From: Isoetes taiwanensis
Taxonomy: Eukaryota; Streptophyta; Lycopodiopsida; Isoetales; Isoetaceae
Assembly (NCBI GenBank): GCA_021234155.1
Contig: JAJEKV010000024.1
Coordinates: 19,132,189 to 19,196,188 of the forward strand
DNA length: 64,000 nucleotides
Direction of reading: 5' to 3'
Shown here: positions 20,368-31,008 of the stretch, in pieces
Layout of the letters: each line of letters opens with the position of its first letter
Numbering within the stretch: the first letter of the stretch is position 1
The notes under the pieces: generated by a model
Told to the model about the DNA's origin: nothing
The model's database searches: none
The model's input: only the letters and a program-made list of their open reading frames with translations
Translations under genes and position numbers: made by a program

Positions 20368-21400
20368 ATGGCTCCACATCGTAAAACACCTAGGTTGCAG
20401 ATTGAGCAGGACTATGAGGAGGAAGAGGAAGAGAACCCAAGCTGGGAGATAAGCGAGGCAAGAAGGATGGAGAGGCGTCTAGCTCGGCAGCAGGAGGTGC
20501 TAAGGCGAGACTTCGAGCCGCCAATAGGTATCACGGCCCTCACCCCAGTGATCATCGACGGTGAAGAGTATATATTCGCCACCGACGTCCTTAACCTCCC
20601 CTATTGCCAAGAGGAGAACCTCAGGATAGACGAGCTCCTAGGCCTAATTGCACAGGAACAGGGTAGCGACTTCATCGACTATTCCTACCAGGAGATCCCA
20701 AGGGAGGTAGCCGAGCGACACTCCTATGTAGGGGAAACCATGTCGGATATCCAAGCATACCGCCAGATAAGGCGATGTTTCAACAACAAAGAACTCGACA
20801 TTCCGGAGGAGGAATTCCGGAGATCCGAGAGCGATTGTACAAGCCGGAAGACGCCCAAGTTCGAGCCGACCAGTCCGCTCTCCAGAGCATGCGGAGGCAT
20901 CTAGCAAAGATTAACGGAAAACGCAAAGAACAATGTGGAGGGACCACGAAGATCTTACAGCAATAGATATCTTCGGTCAGGCAGCTGGCAGGAAAGGCAC
21001 GGGAGCCACGGGGCCACATAGGGGTAAATCACTAAGGTACTATCTTCCGGCCCTCAGCCAAGGACAGATGATAGTCTTTCACAAGGAGTTCAGCCCAAGG
21101 GGTGAAGAATCAGTGGCGCTCCTTATAGCACTTACAGGGTTTGGGCAGCACGCCAAGATAGATGTCGGAATGGACCATGTTATACTCTTTAAGAGAGCAG
21201 TAGCCCTTCACACCCTCGACTTCGCAAGGGGCCACCTCAGAGATGCGCACTTGTCAGTGGTAGCGGCAACTGCACCAGAATTACCAGCACCACAGGTAGC
21301 AAGAGCATTAGAGGGAGGGTCGGCGGCCAGAATACTGCAGAACATGGGCAAGGGCACAACATTCAAGAAAATCAAGAACTTCTTCAAGCGACATCACTGA
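20368..21400 (+). CDS. Unknown pre-gag protein, one frameshift
   Basis: The first frame, 20368-20904, opens MAPHRKTPRLQIEQDYEEEE with an acidic stretch, a basic helix (ARRMERRLARQQEVLRRDFE) and a folded-looking middle (ALTPVIIDGEEYIFATDVLN). It shifts frame near 20817. The second frame, 20933-21400, contains GKSLRYYLPALSQGQMIVFH and ends in the basic tail KKIKNFFKRHH. About 340 residues in all. It has no zinc knuckle, protease or RT motif and I do not recognise the family. It sits between the H3-like gene and gag on the same strand, where chromoviruses usually have nothing. AT-rich DNA follows, ending in CCTTGCAG at 21626, which could be an intron before gag. Confidence 0.5.
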
Positions 21401-21687
21401 TAGAAGATTTGTTTGTTAAGCTAATTAAAGTACATTGTAACTCTTCTTAAGTATTATCATGTAGTTCATTAAGTGTACCCCTATATGCTAATTAAATATT
21501 ACCATGATTTTGACTTGTAAATAAAGCTTTCATATGATTTCTTTTGTACCTAACAACAATTTAATTGTAAACAAAAATGATCATTGCCTAACTTAATAAC
21601 ATGTATTAATGATCAATCCTTGCAGCAAGGAACTCAAGTGCAGGATCTCAGGACCAGCACCGACCACGCAATTGGGTTCCAAGGAAT

Positions 21688-22900
21688 TTGTTTGGCAGAG
21701 AACAAGAAGACTTTGAGCAGGATATGTCACCAGAGGCAATCAACGCAAGACTGGTACAGATGAGGAACCAAATGCAAAACCTGATCAACTGGGCGGCACC
21801 TCTGATGAATGAGCAGGAAGATGGTCCTCTACCTCCACCTCCACCTTACCTCCCAGGTGGTGACGAAGTTCCCCAGCAGGAAGGGGAGGGCAACCAGGGG
21901 CACGTCAGGGATAGGAGAAGGAAGAGGAGAACCAGGAGTCCATCATCATCTAGCTCCAGCTCATCAGACAGTTCTTCCAGTGAGGACAGCTCTAGCTCCG
22001 ACAGTGAGCCTGGCGCACCTAAGGCAAGGAAAAGGGCAAGAAAGACGGATGACTACCAGAAAAAGGTGGATAGTGCTATGAGCAATGTGTGGAAGACAAG
22101 GAAGCGGGGCGGTTTCGTGGAAAGACAGATCGTGCATGGAGGTGAAGCATGGCTTGATGAAATGGAAGAATTTGGCAATTCCTACGGTATGAAAGACAAG
22201 GATATAGGGGAAAGTTGCTACAGCCTAACCTTATTGGACCCGGCAAGAATCCGGGTGGAAGGGATATGCTAAGTCTAACAAAGTCAAGAGGAACAATTGC
22301 AGATTTAAGACTTTCAAAGAAGGCTTTCTCCAGTAAGCACTATGTGCCAAGGTCCCATACTAGTAGACGATCCAAGCCAGCTTTACAAAGGTTGAATCGG
22401 GGAGCCTATCAAGAGCTAAGTATACCGAAGAATTCATGAGACTTAGGCTTCATGTCCCCCGAGTATCGAAAAGGCAAAATGAGATACTTACATTGAGGGG
22501 TTGAACAGCAATATCAAGAGGCTTGTAAGAGCAATCAACCCAAGGTCGGGATTCAGCGCAGTCAAGATAAAGCTATAAGTTTGGAAGAGGCACCAAAGAA
22601 CTCCAGCAGAAAAGCAGCCCAACCTTCGTGGGTAAGAGTTCGTGGCGATCGGGGACAATATCGGGGTAAGCAATCGCCAGCCTACACCATCGAAGTCGGC
22701 CAGACAAAGGTAAGGGTCGAACAAAGCTTTTGGGGACCGTAAGCCCACGTAATGCATCGGGGGGCAGCTCTTAAGCCGTCTCCTAGACAAACCGCCAAAG
22801 GAAAAAGAGACAGAATGCATTGAGAAAAAGCTATGTTTGTGTGCTTCCGGCCGTGGCACCGAACACATGATTGTCCATTCGTCATGCAACGGTCGGCCTT
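21688..22900 (+). pseudogene. Gag of the chromovirus, frameshifted
   Basis: The frame 21688-22272 begins with a helix (SPEAINARLVQMRNQMQNLI), then a proline run, a basic RDRRRKRRTRSP segment and a long Ser/Asp run, then AWLDEMEEFGNSYGMKDKDI. After a frameshift near 22230 a capsid-like part continues: ALQRLNRGAYQEL, then EFMRLRLHVPRVS and ILTLRGLNSNIKRLVRAI, which resembles the Retrotrans_gag pattern. Near 22830-22870, allowing one frameshift, a CX2CX4HX4C zinc knuckle can be read (VCFRPWHRTHDCP). Gag packages the RNA and forms the particle. The serine-rich domain is unusually long. At least three frameshifts prevent a single product. Confidence 0.65.
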
Positions 22901-23599
22901 GGCGAGCTTATGGATTGGGATTCCCCAACAGAAGCAGATGAAGACGACGACCAGCAGGAGGCCCGGGACTTCATAGATGGTGAGTGCCACATATGTGCAA
23001 ACATTGAGTCAGGTGATATAGAGAATCAGTCGACTGTCATTGCGGCTGATGGGATCATAGATAGTAAGCCATATGTAGTCCTCATAGATACAGGTAGCTC
23101 TCATAATTTTGCATCTCCTAGATTGGCTGCTCTAATGAAGAACAAGGTATTGAAGTCTAAGCCAAGGCCAGTAGCTATGGCAAATGGCGCCATTCGGCAC
23201 ACTAAGGGGAGGAGGATCACCTTTGACATAGACCTTAGTGGGGCTAAGTGGCCGATGGGAGCAGAAGTCATGGATATCGGAAGGTATGATCTTATTGTGG
23301 GAATGGAATTCTTGAAGCCAGCTAAAGCAGTAATTGATTGTGACCGGAACGAAGTTACCATGACGGCACCGGACGGCAACAAGTTGATAGTCAAAGGTAA
23401 GAAGCTAGATTCTCCCATGCAGTGTATTTCTTTGAAGCAGCTAAGGAAGAGCATAGAAAGGAATAAGGTGGACTACATCTTGAGGATGGAATCGGGTTGG
23501 GCCAGCAAAGGGGAGGGAAGTGACCCAAAGGGGAATCGGGTTGCTTGCCCAGCAGATAGCAAGGCTTATTTCAGAGTTCAAGGATGTATTCCCGGATGA
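22871..23599 (+). CDS. Aspartic protease region of pol
   Basis: Open frame with YVVLIDTGSSHNFASPRLAA (active-site D-T/S-G motif about 75 residues in), then VAMANGAIRHTKG and YDLIVGMEFLKPAKAVIDC, the usual pepsin-like retroviral protease order of gypsy elements. It cleaves the polyprotein. A frameshift near 23590 separates it from RT. The N-terminal 50 residues are acidic linker joining the zinc knuckle. Confidence 0.9.
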   Translation: MSIRHATVGLGELMDWDSPTEADEDDDQQEARDFIDGECHICANIESGDIENQSTVIAADGIIDSKPYVVLIDTGSSHNFASPRLAALMKNKVLKSKPRPVAMANGAIRHTKGRRITFDIDLSGAKWPMGAEVMDIGRYDLIVGMEFLKPAKAVIDCDRNEVTMTAPDGNKLIVKGKKLDSPMQCISLKQLRKSIERNKVDYILRMESGWASKGEGSDPKGNRVACPADSKAYFRVQGCIPG

Positions 23600-23639
23600 A
23601 ATCCGGCGGCACTGCCACCTTATAGGGGTGTAGAATGTG

Positions 23640-24360
23640 AGATCACATTGGCTCCGGATGAAGCCTACCAAGAAGGCACCATATAGAATGAGCACCCTGA
23701 GAATTGATTGAGCTCAAGAAGCAGCTTCAAGAATTGCTAGAGCTTGGATTTATAAGAGCAAGTGTGTCTCCTTTCGGGGCACCTATACTCTTTGTGAAGA
23801 AGAAAGATGGGAGCTTAAGAATTAAGAATGTGCATAGACTATCGCCAGCTCAATAAGCAGACGATAAAGAATAAGTATGCATTGCCAAGGGCAGATGACC
23901 TAATGGATCAGCTACAAGGAGCAAAGGTATTCTCTAAGATTGATTTGAGATCAGGATACCATCAGATAAGAATAAAAGAAGAGGACATCCACAAGACTGC
24001 TTTCAGAACGCGGTATGGTCATTTTGAGTTTACAGTAATGCCCTTTGGATTGTCGAACGCTCCCGCAACATTTATGCGCCTTATGAACGACGTCTTTGAG
24101 ACTTCTTGGATGAGTTTGTTATTGTCTTCTTCGACGATATTCTAGTCTACAAAGAAGTCCCTTTGAAGAGCATTGTCGACATCTCGGGAAAGTGTTAGAG
24201 AAGTTGAGACGCCATCGGTTGTATGGGAAGCTCTCAAAGTGCCACTTTGCAAACAGTCGAAAGTGGAGTATTTGGGACATGTGGTAACATCCGAGGGAAT
24301 CTCCACAGATCCATCTAAGATTGAGGCAATAGTTGATTGGCCACCCCAAGGAATGTAGCA
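23640..24360 (+). pseudogene. Reverse transcriptase region of pol
   Basis: [20 protein letters not shown] at 23829, then [18 protein letters not shown] (first catalytic Asp) and [20 protein letters not shown] are intact in the frame 23828-24145. The active site follows as FFDDIL near 24127 after a frameshift; the F in place of Y is common in Ty3/gypsy RTs. The thumb (SKVEYLGHVVTSEGISTDPS) is in another frame, 24173-24358. At least two frameshifts break it. It copies element RNA into DNA. Confidence 0.9.
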
Positions 24361-24960
24361 GAAGTAAGAAGCTTTCGGGTTGGCGGGATACTACGAAAAG
24401 TTCGTGAAGGACTTTGCTAAGTGGGCGCCCCCCTCCGCCGGACCTCACTAAGGCCAAGAAGATTAAGGATTGGGCTAGCCATTGGTTAGAGAAAGTCCAA
24501 GCTTCCTTGAGAAGCTTAAAGAGGCCTTGACAACACACCGCTTGTTGTTCCCGGACCCGAGTAAAGATAAGTTGGTAGCAACAGATGCGAGCAAGATAGC
24601 AACAAAGGGCGCCTTGATGCAAGAAGGAAGGGTAGTCGCCTCACGACTCAAAGAAGATGAACGACGCCGAGCAACGCCTACCCAACCCATGATCGGGGAG
24701 CTGCTAGCCATTGTCAGGGCATTGAGGATATGGAGGCATTATTTGCTGGGAAGGAAGTTTCAGTTAGATACTGATCACCAGAGCCTTCAGTATCTTTTTA
24801 CCCAGCCACTCCTCAACTTAAGGCAAAGGAGGTGGATGGAATTCCTTGAGGAGTATGATTTTGATATCATATATAAGCCTGGTAAGCTTAATGTTGTAGC
24901 AGATGCCCCTCTAGGAGGCCATTTCGAGACAAGGACGCATTGTAATGCCATTTCCACTCT
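24361..24960 (+). CDS. RNase H region of pol
   Basis: The frame from 24482 has DPSKDKLVATDASKIATKGA (catalytic Asp), LRIWRHYLLGRKFQLDTDHQ (TDH motif) and RWMEFLEEYDFDIIYKPGKL followed by VVADAPLGG, matching gypsy RNase H, in which the end normally reads NVVADALSR. It degrades the RNA strand during reverse transcription. The connection from RT to here (24361-24480) carries a frameshift. Confidence 0.9.
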
Positions 24961-26180
24961 TTCGAGTGAGTTTGGTAAGAAGATTGAAGAATCCTTGCCA
25001 ATCGATGTGGACTTCAAGGAGGTGTGGGAAAGCCTCTCCAAGGAAGCCAGAACAGATAAGGAGCGGGAAGCCTTCAAGCATTTTAAGAAGGAAGGCAACC
25101 TGTTGTACCACAAGCATAAGTTGTGTGTGCCCGAATCTTCAGGGGTAAGGAAGTTAATTCTTCATGACACACATAACAGCCCAATAGCGGGGCATGCTGG
25201 CTTCATGAAGACCTATTTCAAGATTCAAGTAGTTACTTCGCCGAGAATGAAGAGGCGATAGCTGCATATATTCGGGATTGCCAGTTATGTCAGCAGACCA
25301 AGGCGGAGCAACTTCGGATTCCGGGTGCTTTAGAGCCATTGGGGGTGCCAAATGCAAAGTGGGAGGTCATAAGCATGGATTTCATCACAGGTCTCCCTAG
25401 AACTCTTCGAGGCAAGGATGCATTGATGGTTGTCGTAGATAAGTTATCTAAGATGGCACATTTCGTGCCTTGCAAGACTATGCACACCGCATTAGACACC
25501 GCCAAGTTATTTGTAAGGGAGATTTTTAGACTCCATGGCATGCCTCGGGGAGATAATATCCGATAGAGATTCTAAGTTCATGAGTGCCTTTTGGCGGGAT
25601 CTCTTTAGCACCATTCGCACTTAAGCTCTCCATGAGTACGGCATATCATCCCCAAACAGATGGCCGGGGCGGAAAGGGCCTAATAGAATCATTGAAGACA
25701 TGCTTCGAAGCTATGTGTGGAACAAGCAGTCCAAGTGGGATGAGTACATCCACTTGGTGGAATTCGCCTACAACAGTGCCAAGCAGGAGTCATCTCAGAT
25801 GTCTCCTTTCATGATAAATTATGGCTACCAGTGCTTAACCCGGAGGACACCGCACAATCCTCGCGGTCCAAGGTAGAAGTATCCTAGCAGATGTTAGGGG
25901 ACATGCAGCAGCTAGTAGAGGAAGTAAGGGGTTATTTATTGGCAGCAAGAAGTCGGCAGAAGAGTGTAGCCGACAAGCACAGGACCGTAAGGGAGTTTAC
26001 GGTGGGCGATACCGTTTGGTTGAAGATCAAGGTGAAGCAAGCCAAGCTGCGGATTGGGAGTTGCAAGAAGCTTGCCCCTAGGTGGGCTGGTCCGTTCAAG
26101 ATTTTGGAGAGAGTGGGCTCCCAAGCCTACAAGTTGGATCTTCCAGCCCATCTTAAGGTCCACAAGGTCTTCCACGTAAG
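24961..26180 (+). pseudogene. Integrase region of pol
   Basis: The HHCC zinc-binding domain is visible as H-DTHNSPIAGH at about 25165 and CQLCQQ near 25280, split by a frameshift. The catalytic core starts WEVISMDFITGLP (first Asp) at 25362 and continues VVVDKLSKMAHFVPC; the second Asp (SDRDSKF equivalent) falls at about 25560 across a stop, and YHPQTDG follows at 25640 in another frame. The GPY/F-type C-terminal region (LAPRWAGPFKILERVGSQAY and KVHKVFHVSLLK) is intact in 25891-26472. It inserts the element DNA. Four or more frameshifts or stops. Confidence 0.88.
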
Positions 26181-26269
26181 TTTATTAAAAAGGCACAATC
26201 CTAACCCTGAGGAGGTTTTGGATACTCCAACCTTGTTGGAAATGACGGAGGAGCAAGTAGAAATAGTGC

Positions 26270-26472
26270 CTGAATTGCTTCTTGATAAGTCATTCAAGAA
26301 GACTAGGAGGTCTCAATTCCTCCAATATTTGGTTAAGTGGAAGCACTTGCCAGTGGAAGACGCGACATGGGTATTGAAGCAAGATTTGGAGAAGCAATAC
26401 CCAGAGTTTATGAAGGAGTTTGATGGGCGAGTCGTCTCTGACTTGGTCGACCCCGACTTGCCAGGTGGTTAG
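26270..26472 (+). CDS. Integrase C-terminal chromodomain
   Basis: KTRRSQFLQYLVKWKHLPVE and DATWVLKQDLEKQYPEFMKE form a chromodomain: Y-L-VKW, the conserved D/E-ATW and the C-terminal helix. The first aromatic cage residue of group I chromodomains is not evident. It follows the GPY/F region in the same open frame (25891-26472) and ends with a stop. In chromoviruses this domain guides integration to chromatin bearing histone marks, usually methylated H3. Its presence defines the element as a chromovirus and makes the H3-like gene in the same element notable. Confidence 0.88.
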
Positions 26473-27321
26473 CTAGTATGTTGTTAGTTAGCCTTAAGCC
26501 TGGCGCATGCATTCTAGTTCTAGGGTGCATGTGCCAGAACCTTGGATCGTGTGGGCGATGATGGGATACGCCTTTAGGGCATTCTCTAGGCCACACGCAC
26601 CAAGAGGTGCGCATGACCATTAGGGTCATGTGAGTGAGGAATGAAGCAGGGTGGGCGATGATGGGACATCGATCGGATGATCTCTATGCCACGATGCGGG
26701 GTACGCACACCTGGCCGTAGGAGGGTCATGGTGAAGCTTAAGTGATCATGCGCGATGATGGGATCGTGAGACGTTCCCTAGCTGAAACCCTCGGGGCATG
26801 ATGCACTGGGGTGTACTCGATCCGGGGGGGATCGTGTACAAGGTAGCACTCGATCATGGGCAATGATGGGAGCATCTTAAATGATCCCTAAGCTCAAATC
26901 CGAAAGGGCCATGATCTTGAGCAAGGTAGTAGGACAACCTTGAGCTAGTAGTTCGGCTCAAGGAGGTAAGGGGGGTGGTCCCCTAAAACCACAAATTATT
27001 AACTAAACTAACGTAATGTGCTCCTTTTGCAGGCAAGTAAAAGGAGGACCTCAACGAGGAGCGCATTACGAGAAGATAGGGGGAGCCATAATCTAGATTA
27101 TGAACCCTAATAACTCTTATAATAGTATTTTGAATTATTATAAGAAATAACTGTGTTAAGGCTATATAATTTTGTATAAGTACAAATATAGCCTAAATTT
27201 TTGACTTGAACTAATAAAACTTGATTGCTAAACTAAACTAAAGATTATGACATGTTGTTGATGTGTTGCAGGCATAAGGTAGGTTCGTCACCTTAGCGCA
27301 ATGCTGAGGACAGCATTGTCC
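26473..27321. repeat. 3' non-coding region with four spaced GGGCGATGATGGGA motifs
   Basis: GGGCGATGATGGGA occurs at 26553 and 26653, with close variants at about 26750 and 26858 (GGGCAATGATGGGA), spaced about 100, 97 and 108 bases. The spacers share words (AGGGTCATG, CGATC) and look like a diverged tandem repeat. After 26990 the region is AT-rich with two TTGCAGGCA acceptor-like sites. No ORF is seen. Confidence 0.75.
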
Positions 27322-27335
27322 TAAGGGGGGGAGAA
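27322..27335 (+). other. Polypurine tract
   Basis: AAGGGGGGGAGAA directly before the right LTR; it is the RNase H-resistant primer for plus-strand synthesis. Confidence 0.9.
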
Positions 27336-28972
27336 TGTGACGGTCCGGGGAAATATCGCCATAAATACGATATTCCCTCGATCCGATCACCATACAAGCC
27401 TATCTTCATAGCCTTGTAGACCATAGATTGTGGCACTAGGGGGCATGGCTAAGTTATTCTCATAACTTAGCCAACCATAGGTTAAGCCATTATCCACGTG
27501 GCCTTAACCTATTGGGGCACCGCCACACAGGACTCACCCGATTGGTGCCACGTGGCATCCTAGGTGGACCTAACTTATATAGGCATAAACCCTAACCCTA
27601 GACCTCTTTCCAGCCCTAGCACCCAGAGACTCACCTACTCGTTCGAAACCCCGTTTCGAACATCGGTTAGGGCATAGGCATGGTGCTGGCAGCGGCCAGG
27701 TAGACTTGTTCTTGAGTAGGAACAGCAGACTTGTGAGTCGAAGACCATGGAGGCGGGATCTGGAGGGAGAGCATCAGGAGCAGGTATGTAGGATAGTAGT
27801 TGTGAGAGCTCATCTGGGACTAGCATTCCAGATGTGCTAGTATTTTGTATCTAGAGTAGAGTCATCCTAGAACCCATATTCAACATCTTGAACCCTAATC
27901 AAGGAACCCTAACTATTAGTTAGTTGTATGATTAGGTTAAGATGTTCTTCTTATGATTATTCTCATGAGGTGATGATTATGTGATGATGGTTGATCATGT
28001 TGCTCCTCCTGGATTGGGAAGGGGGGTAGAGACCTAGAGCCATGTGTAGTATGCTCCTAGAGTAGATCCCTTAGTTCCTATTAGTTGCGGCCTGTGCATA
28101 GGAGCCCACCAGGCTATCGAGGCTATGATATGACTCAGCACCACATAACGGGGCTAGAGGGAATGTGGAGGGAGGATCCCTGCCGAGTGGGGGCTTCGGG
28201 GGATCCCATAGCGGGCTAGGCTTATGGTCGGTCACTTCGTGTGGGCCGAGCATGGGTCCGACACCTCCTGGGGCAATGGTGTTGCCCCGCCCTCGAGAGA
28301 GCGCAAGTGTTGGCTTGGCTCTCGCTTTGGGGGTTGGTCGGGTACCTAATCGTGTGTCGCCCGCGGTTCTCTAGGCCACGGCACCACTAGACCCCCGGGA
28401 AGGGGAGATGCAACCCTTCCTGCCTCATCGGACCGGGAGATGCAACCCGGAGCAGTCCCGGATGGGTGATGCCATGGGATTCGCGTGATCCGGAAGGCTA
28501 GAGTCATGCCGAGCCCGATTTAGCCCATCCGCAAAGTATGCAATGTGAGGGGCGGATGGAGTGGTCAACCCTAGCCATTGTTCTAAGCCAGCCCTACGCC
28601 ATTGCCATGACTCGGTGCGCTCTATCTTGAGGGCCTAGCCCGGTCGGGTCATCCTCCTTATGAGTGCGAGGCGGGGTAGGAGCTCTCTGTTTTATGGTTT
28701 GTGATTATCATCTTTGCATTGGTATATGTGTGGTGCACTACCCTTCGAGGTAGTATTTGTATATGTTTTATGCTAGTTCTGACGTGTTATCGCTTCCGCT
28801 GTTATAGGAGCCCATAGGGGAAGGGCGCGCAAGACACCTTCGTGTTCCCTCCCCGCACTAAGGGTCACCTCAGAGTGCGGGGGTAGACGAAGGGCGATCG
28901 CGGCGGTAGAGCGGATGGGGATTTCTGCCGAAAGTGTACTGACCGGGCGCCGTATGTTTAGCGAGTGGGGCG
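27336..28972 (+). repeat. Right LTR of the chromovirus
   Basis: Matches 15866-17509 base for base over long stretches (for example 27405-27655 and 27780-28285). Differences cluster in GC-rich parts and are mostly small insertions or deletions. The last bases read GTTTAGCGAGTGGGGCG instead of GTTTAGCGAGGGAGTCACA, so the terminal CA is not preserved in this sequence. Confidence 0.93.
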
Positions 28973-28977
28973 TCTGG

Positions 28978-29381
28978 CGGGAGATGTATCCTGGAGTAGT
29001 CTCATAGGGTGATTCCTTTGGATTGCGTCTCCGGAGGGCTACAAGCACGTCATAGCATGTTTCAGCCTATATGCAAAGTGTGCACAGGAGGGGCGGATGG
29101 AGTGGACTACCCTAGCCATTGTCTTATGCCAGCCAACGCCATGTTATACTTACATGCTGATATCTTGAGGAGGTGACCGTCAGTTGACCCCATGGAGTCT
29201 GAGTCCTGGGTAGCGCCCTTGTCATGGTGTGTTGCTGATGTTATTTATGGTTGTATGGTCTTTCCACTGATGATGATGGATGGGCTACCCTTCGTGGTGG
29301 CATATTATTTCAGCATGACTGTTGTATGCTAACATGTATGTACGCTTCCGCTGTATAGGATTCCCATAGAGGACGCGGGAC
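28978..29381 (+). mobile_element. LTR-B, direct copy, right part
   Basis: Continues the LTR-B copy interrupted at 15865: CGGGAGATGTATCCTGGAGT follows on where the inverted copy reads GAGGAGATGTAACCCGGAGT. It runs to CCCATAGAGGACGCGGGACG near 29381, where it meets the inverted copy. Confidence 0.8.
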
Positions 29382-29423
29382 GATCGTATAGATACGGAGA
29401 AAAATTCTTGTATCTATACGATC
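29382..29423. repeat. Perfect 14 bp stem-loop at the LTR-B junction
   Basis: GATCGTATAGATAC at 29382-29395 and its exact reverse complement at 29410-29423, with a 14-base loop. A third partial copy (ATATAGATACGGG) follows. It lies exactly at the centre of the LTR-B inverted repeat. Confidence 0.85.
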
Positions 29424-30873
29424 ATATAGATACGGGAACTCCCCTCCCGTGGCGACTACATGGTAGGGTCCTCCGTCATACTCCGACCCCTCGGGGTGGC
29501 CAAGTATCCGGGCGAGGAACACGGAGGTGTCATTCGTCCCACGTACTCTATGGGAATCCTATATAGCGGAAGCGTACATACATGTTAGCATACAACAATC
29601 ATGCTGAAATAATATGCCACCACGAAGGGTGCCCCATCCATCATCATCAATGGAAAGACAATACAACCATAAATAACATGAGCAACACACCATGACAAGG
29701 GCGCTACCCGGGGCTCAGACTCCATGGGATCAACTGACGGTCAGGGCCTCAAGATATCAGCAAACTAAAGTATAACAGGGCGTTGGCTGGATAAGACAAT
29801 GGCTAGGGTAGTCCACTCCATCCGCCCCTCCTGTGCACACTTTACAGATAGGCTGAAACATGATATGACGTGCTTGTAGCCCTCCAGAGACGCAATTCCA
29901 AGGAATCACCCTATGGGACTACTCCGGGTTACATCTCCTCGGTCCGATGAGGCGGGTTAGAGAAGCTTCCCCTCCCGGATCACAACGGTTCCATGGGTGT
30001 GCTAGAGGATACCTGCCACACCTGCAGCACCCGTATCCGTACCCGACTTACCCTCCTAAATCTATGCAAAGCCGAAGACGTCCATAAAGGCCATATCCTG
30101 CGATCCAGGAGGTGTCAGACCCATACCCGGCCCACACGTAATGACCGACTATAAGTCTAACACACTGTAGGAGCCCCAGTAGCTATGCTCAACAAGGCTC
30201 CACACCCACTTCACCAATTGTGTCTGTTGTTTGGTGCTGAACCACAACATATCATCTACAGCCAGGTTGGCTCTTGTGCACAGGCCGCATTTTTTTGGTT
30301 TTAAGGGGTCTAGCTAAAAACATCTCTAGTTCTAAGAGGCTTTCAGGTCTCTACCATTCCCTTATTCCCAATACACGGAGGGAGCAGAAAGAAAGAATAT
30401 AAAGACCATCCAAGTATCCATCATCATCATAATAACATGTGAAAGAGCCCATCTATTCAAAGAAGTGTTAGCGGAAGTACAAGCTATCTAGGGACTAACC
30501 AGTCTCTTGGCTAGAGCCATTATTACGGAAAGCCTCCATTCCTCATGTCTGTTCACAACCGTTGGTAGCTGCTCCTTCTTTACTCTTCCCCAATCGATTT
30601 TGGGGCAGAAATGGGGGTAGGACCCCGATTTCTCCTCCCAAATTGGCAAGTCCCATTTGGCCAATCTATTTGGGCCAGGTGGCACTTCCTTATTGGTTCC
30701 ATTTAACTAATTATAACCTAATTAGCATAATTAGGTTATTTATCCACTGATTTTAATAAAATCCCTTTGTAAGTGAACCCAAGTTACCCACTATTGACCC
30801 TTAGGGGTCTAGTTAAACTAGTGATGTGTCATAGTATGCATACGTATACCATATAAATACCTGGAACGTCACA
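29424..30873 (-). mobile_element. LTR-B, inverted copy
   Basis: Read on the minus strand it begins TGTGACGTTCCAGG at 30873 and runs about 1.45 kb to the centre of the palindrome. It matches the direct copy from 30540 downward and adds about 330 bp of 5' LTR sequence. The TGTGACG start is the same as that of the chromovirus LTR, of which it is a distant relative. It abuts gypsy C RT sequence at 30874. I see no internal region for LTR-B, so this may be a solo LTR or a truncated element. Confidence 0.75.
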
Positions 30874-30998
30874 TTCTTAGTCATGCCATTTGGTCTCACC
30901 AATGCGCCGGCTACGTTCATGAGATTAATGAACCGAGTATCGGTTGAAGTATTTTTGGATGATATACTTGTATACTCTAACTCATTGGAAGAACACTT
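30874..30998 (+). mobile_element. Gypsy C, left fragment (RT)
   Basis: Reads [19 protein letters not shown] and then [18 protein letters not shown] in plus frame, i.e. the RT region around the catalytic DD of a Ty3/gypsy element different from the chromovirus. It is cut at AAGAACAC by the L1-type LINE and resumes at 55255. Confidence 0.9.
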
Positions 30999-31008
30999 TT
31001 TTTTTTTT

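Larger units (their letters stand above)
15866..28972 (+). mobile_element. Complete Ty3/gypsy chromovirus (13.1 kb) carrying a histone H3-like gene
   Basis: Two long direct repeats (15866-17509 and 27336-28972) both start TGTGACGGTCC. A tRNA-iMet primer site follows the left one at 17511 and a purine tract precedes the right one. In between, all on the plus strand, lie a histone H3-like gene, two unknown ORFs, gag, protease, RT, RNase H, integrase and a C-terminal chromodomain, the order of Metaviridae chromoviruses. CTGG flanks both ends (ACTGG at 15861, TCTGG at 28973), an imperfect 5 bp target duplication, and the flanks are two halves of one LTR-B copy. The LTRs are identical over long stretches, so the insertion is fairly young; most differences are indels in GC-rich parts. 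Pol has at least five frameshifts. It is long for a chromovirus because of about 4 kb of extra sequence between PBS and gag. Confidence 0.93.

Noticed and set aside
21949-22010. SR-type splicing protein
   Set aside because: The Ser/Asp run is part of gag just upstream of the capsid-like and zinc-knuckle region; it is low complexity, not RS repeats with an RRM.
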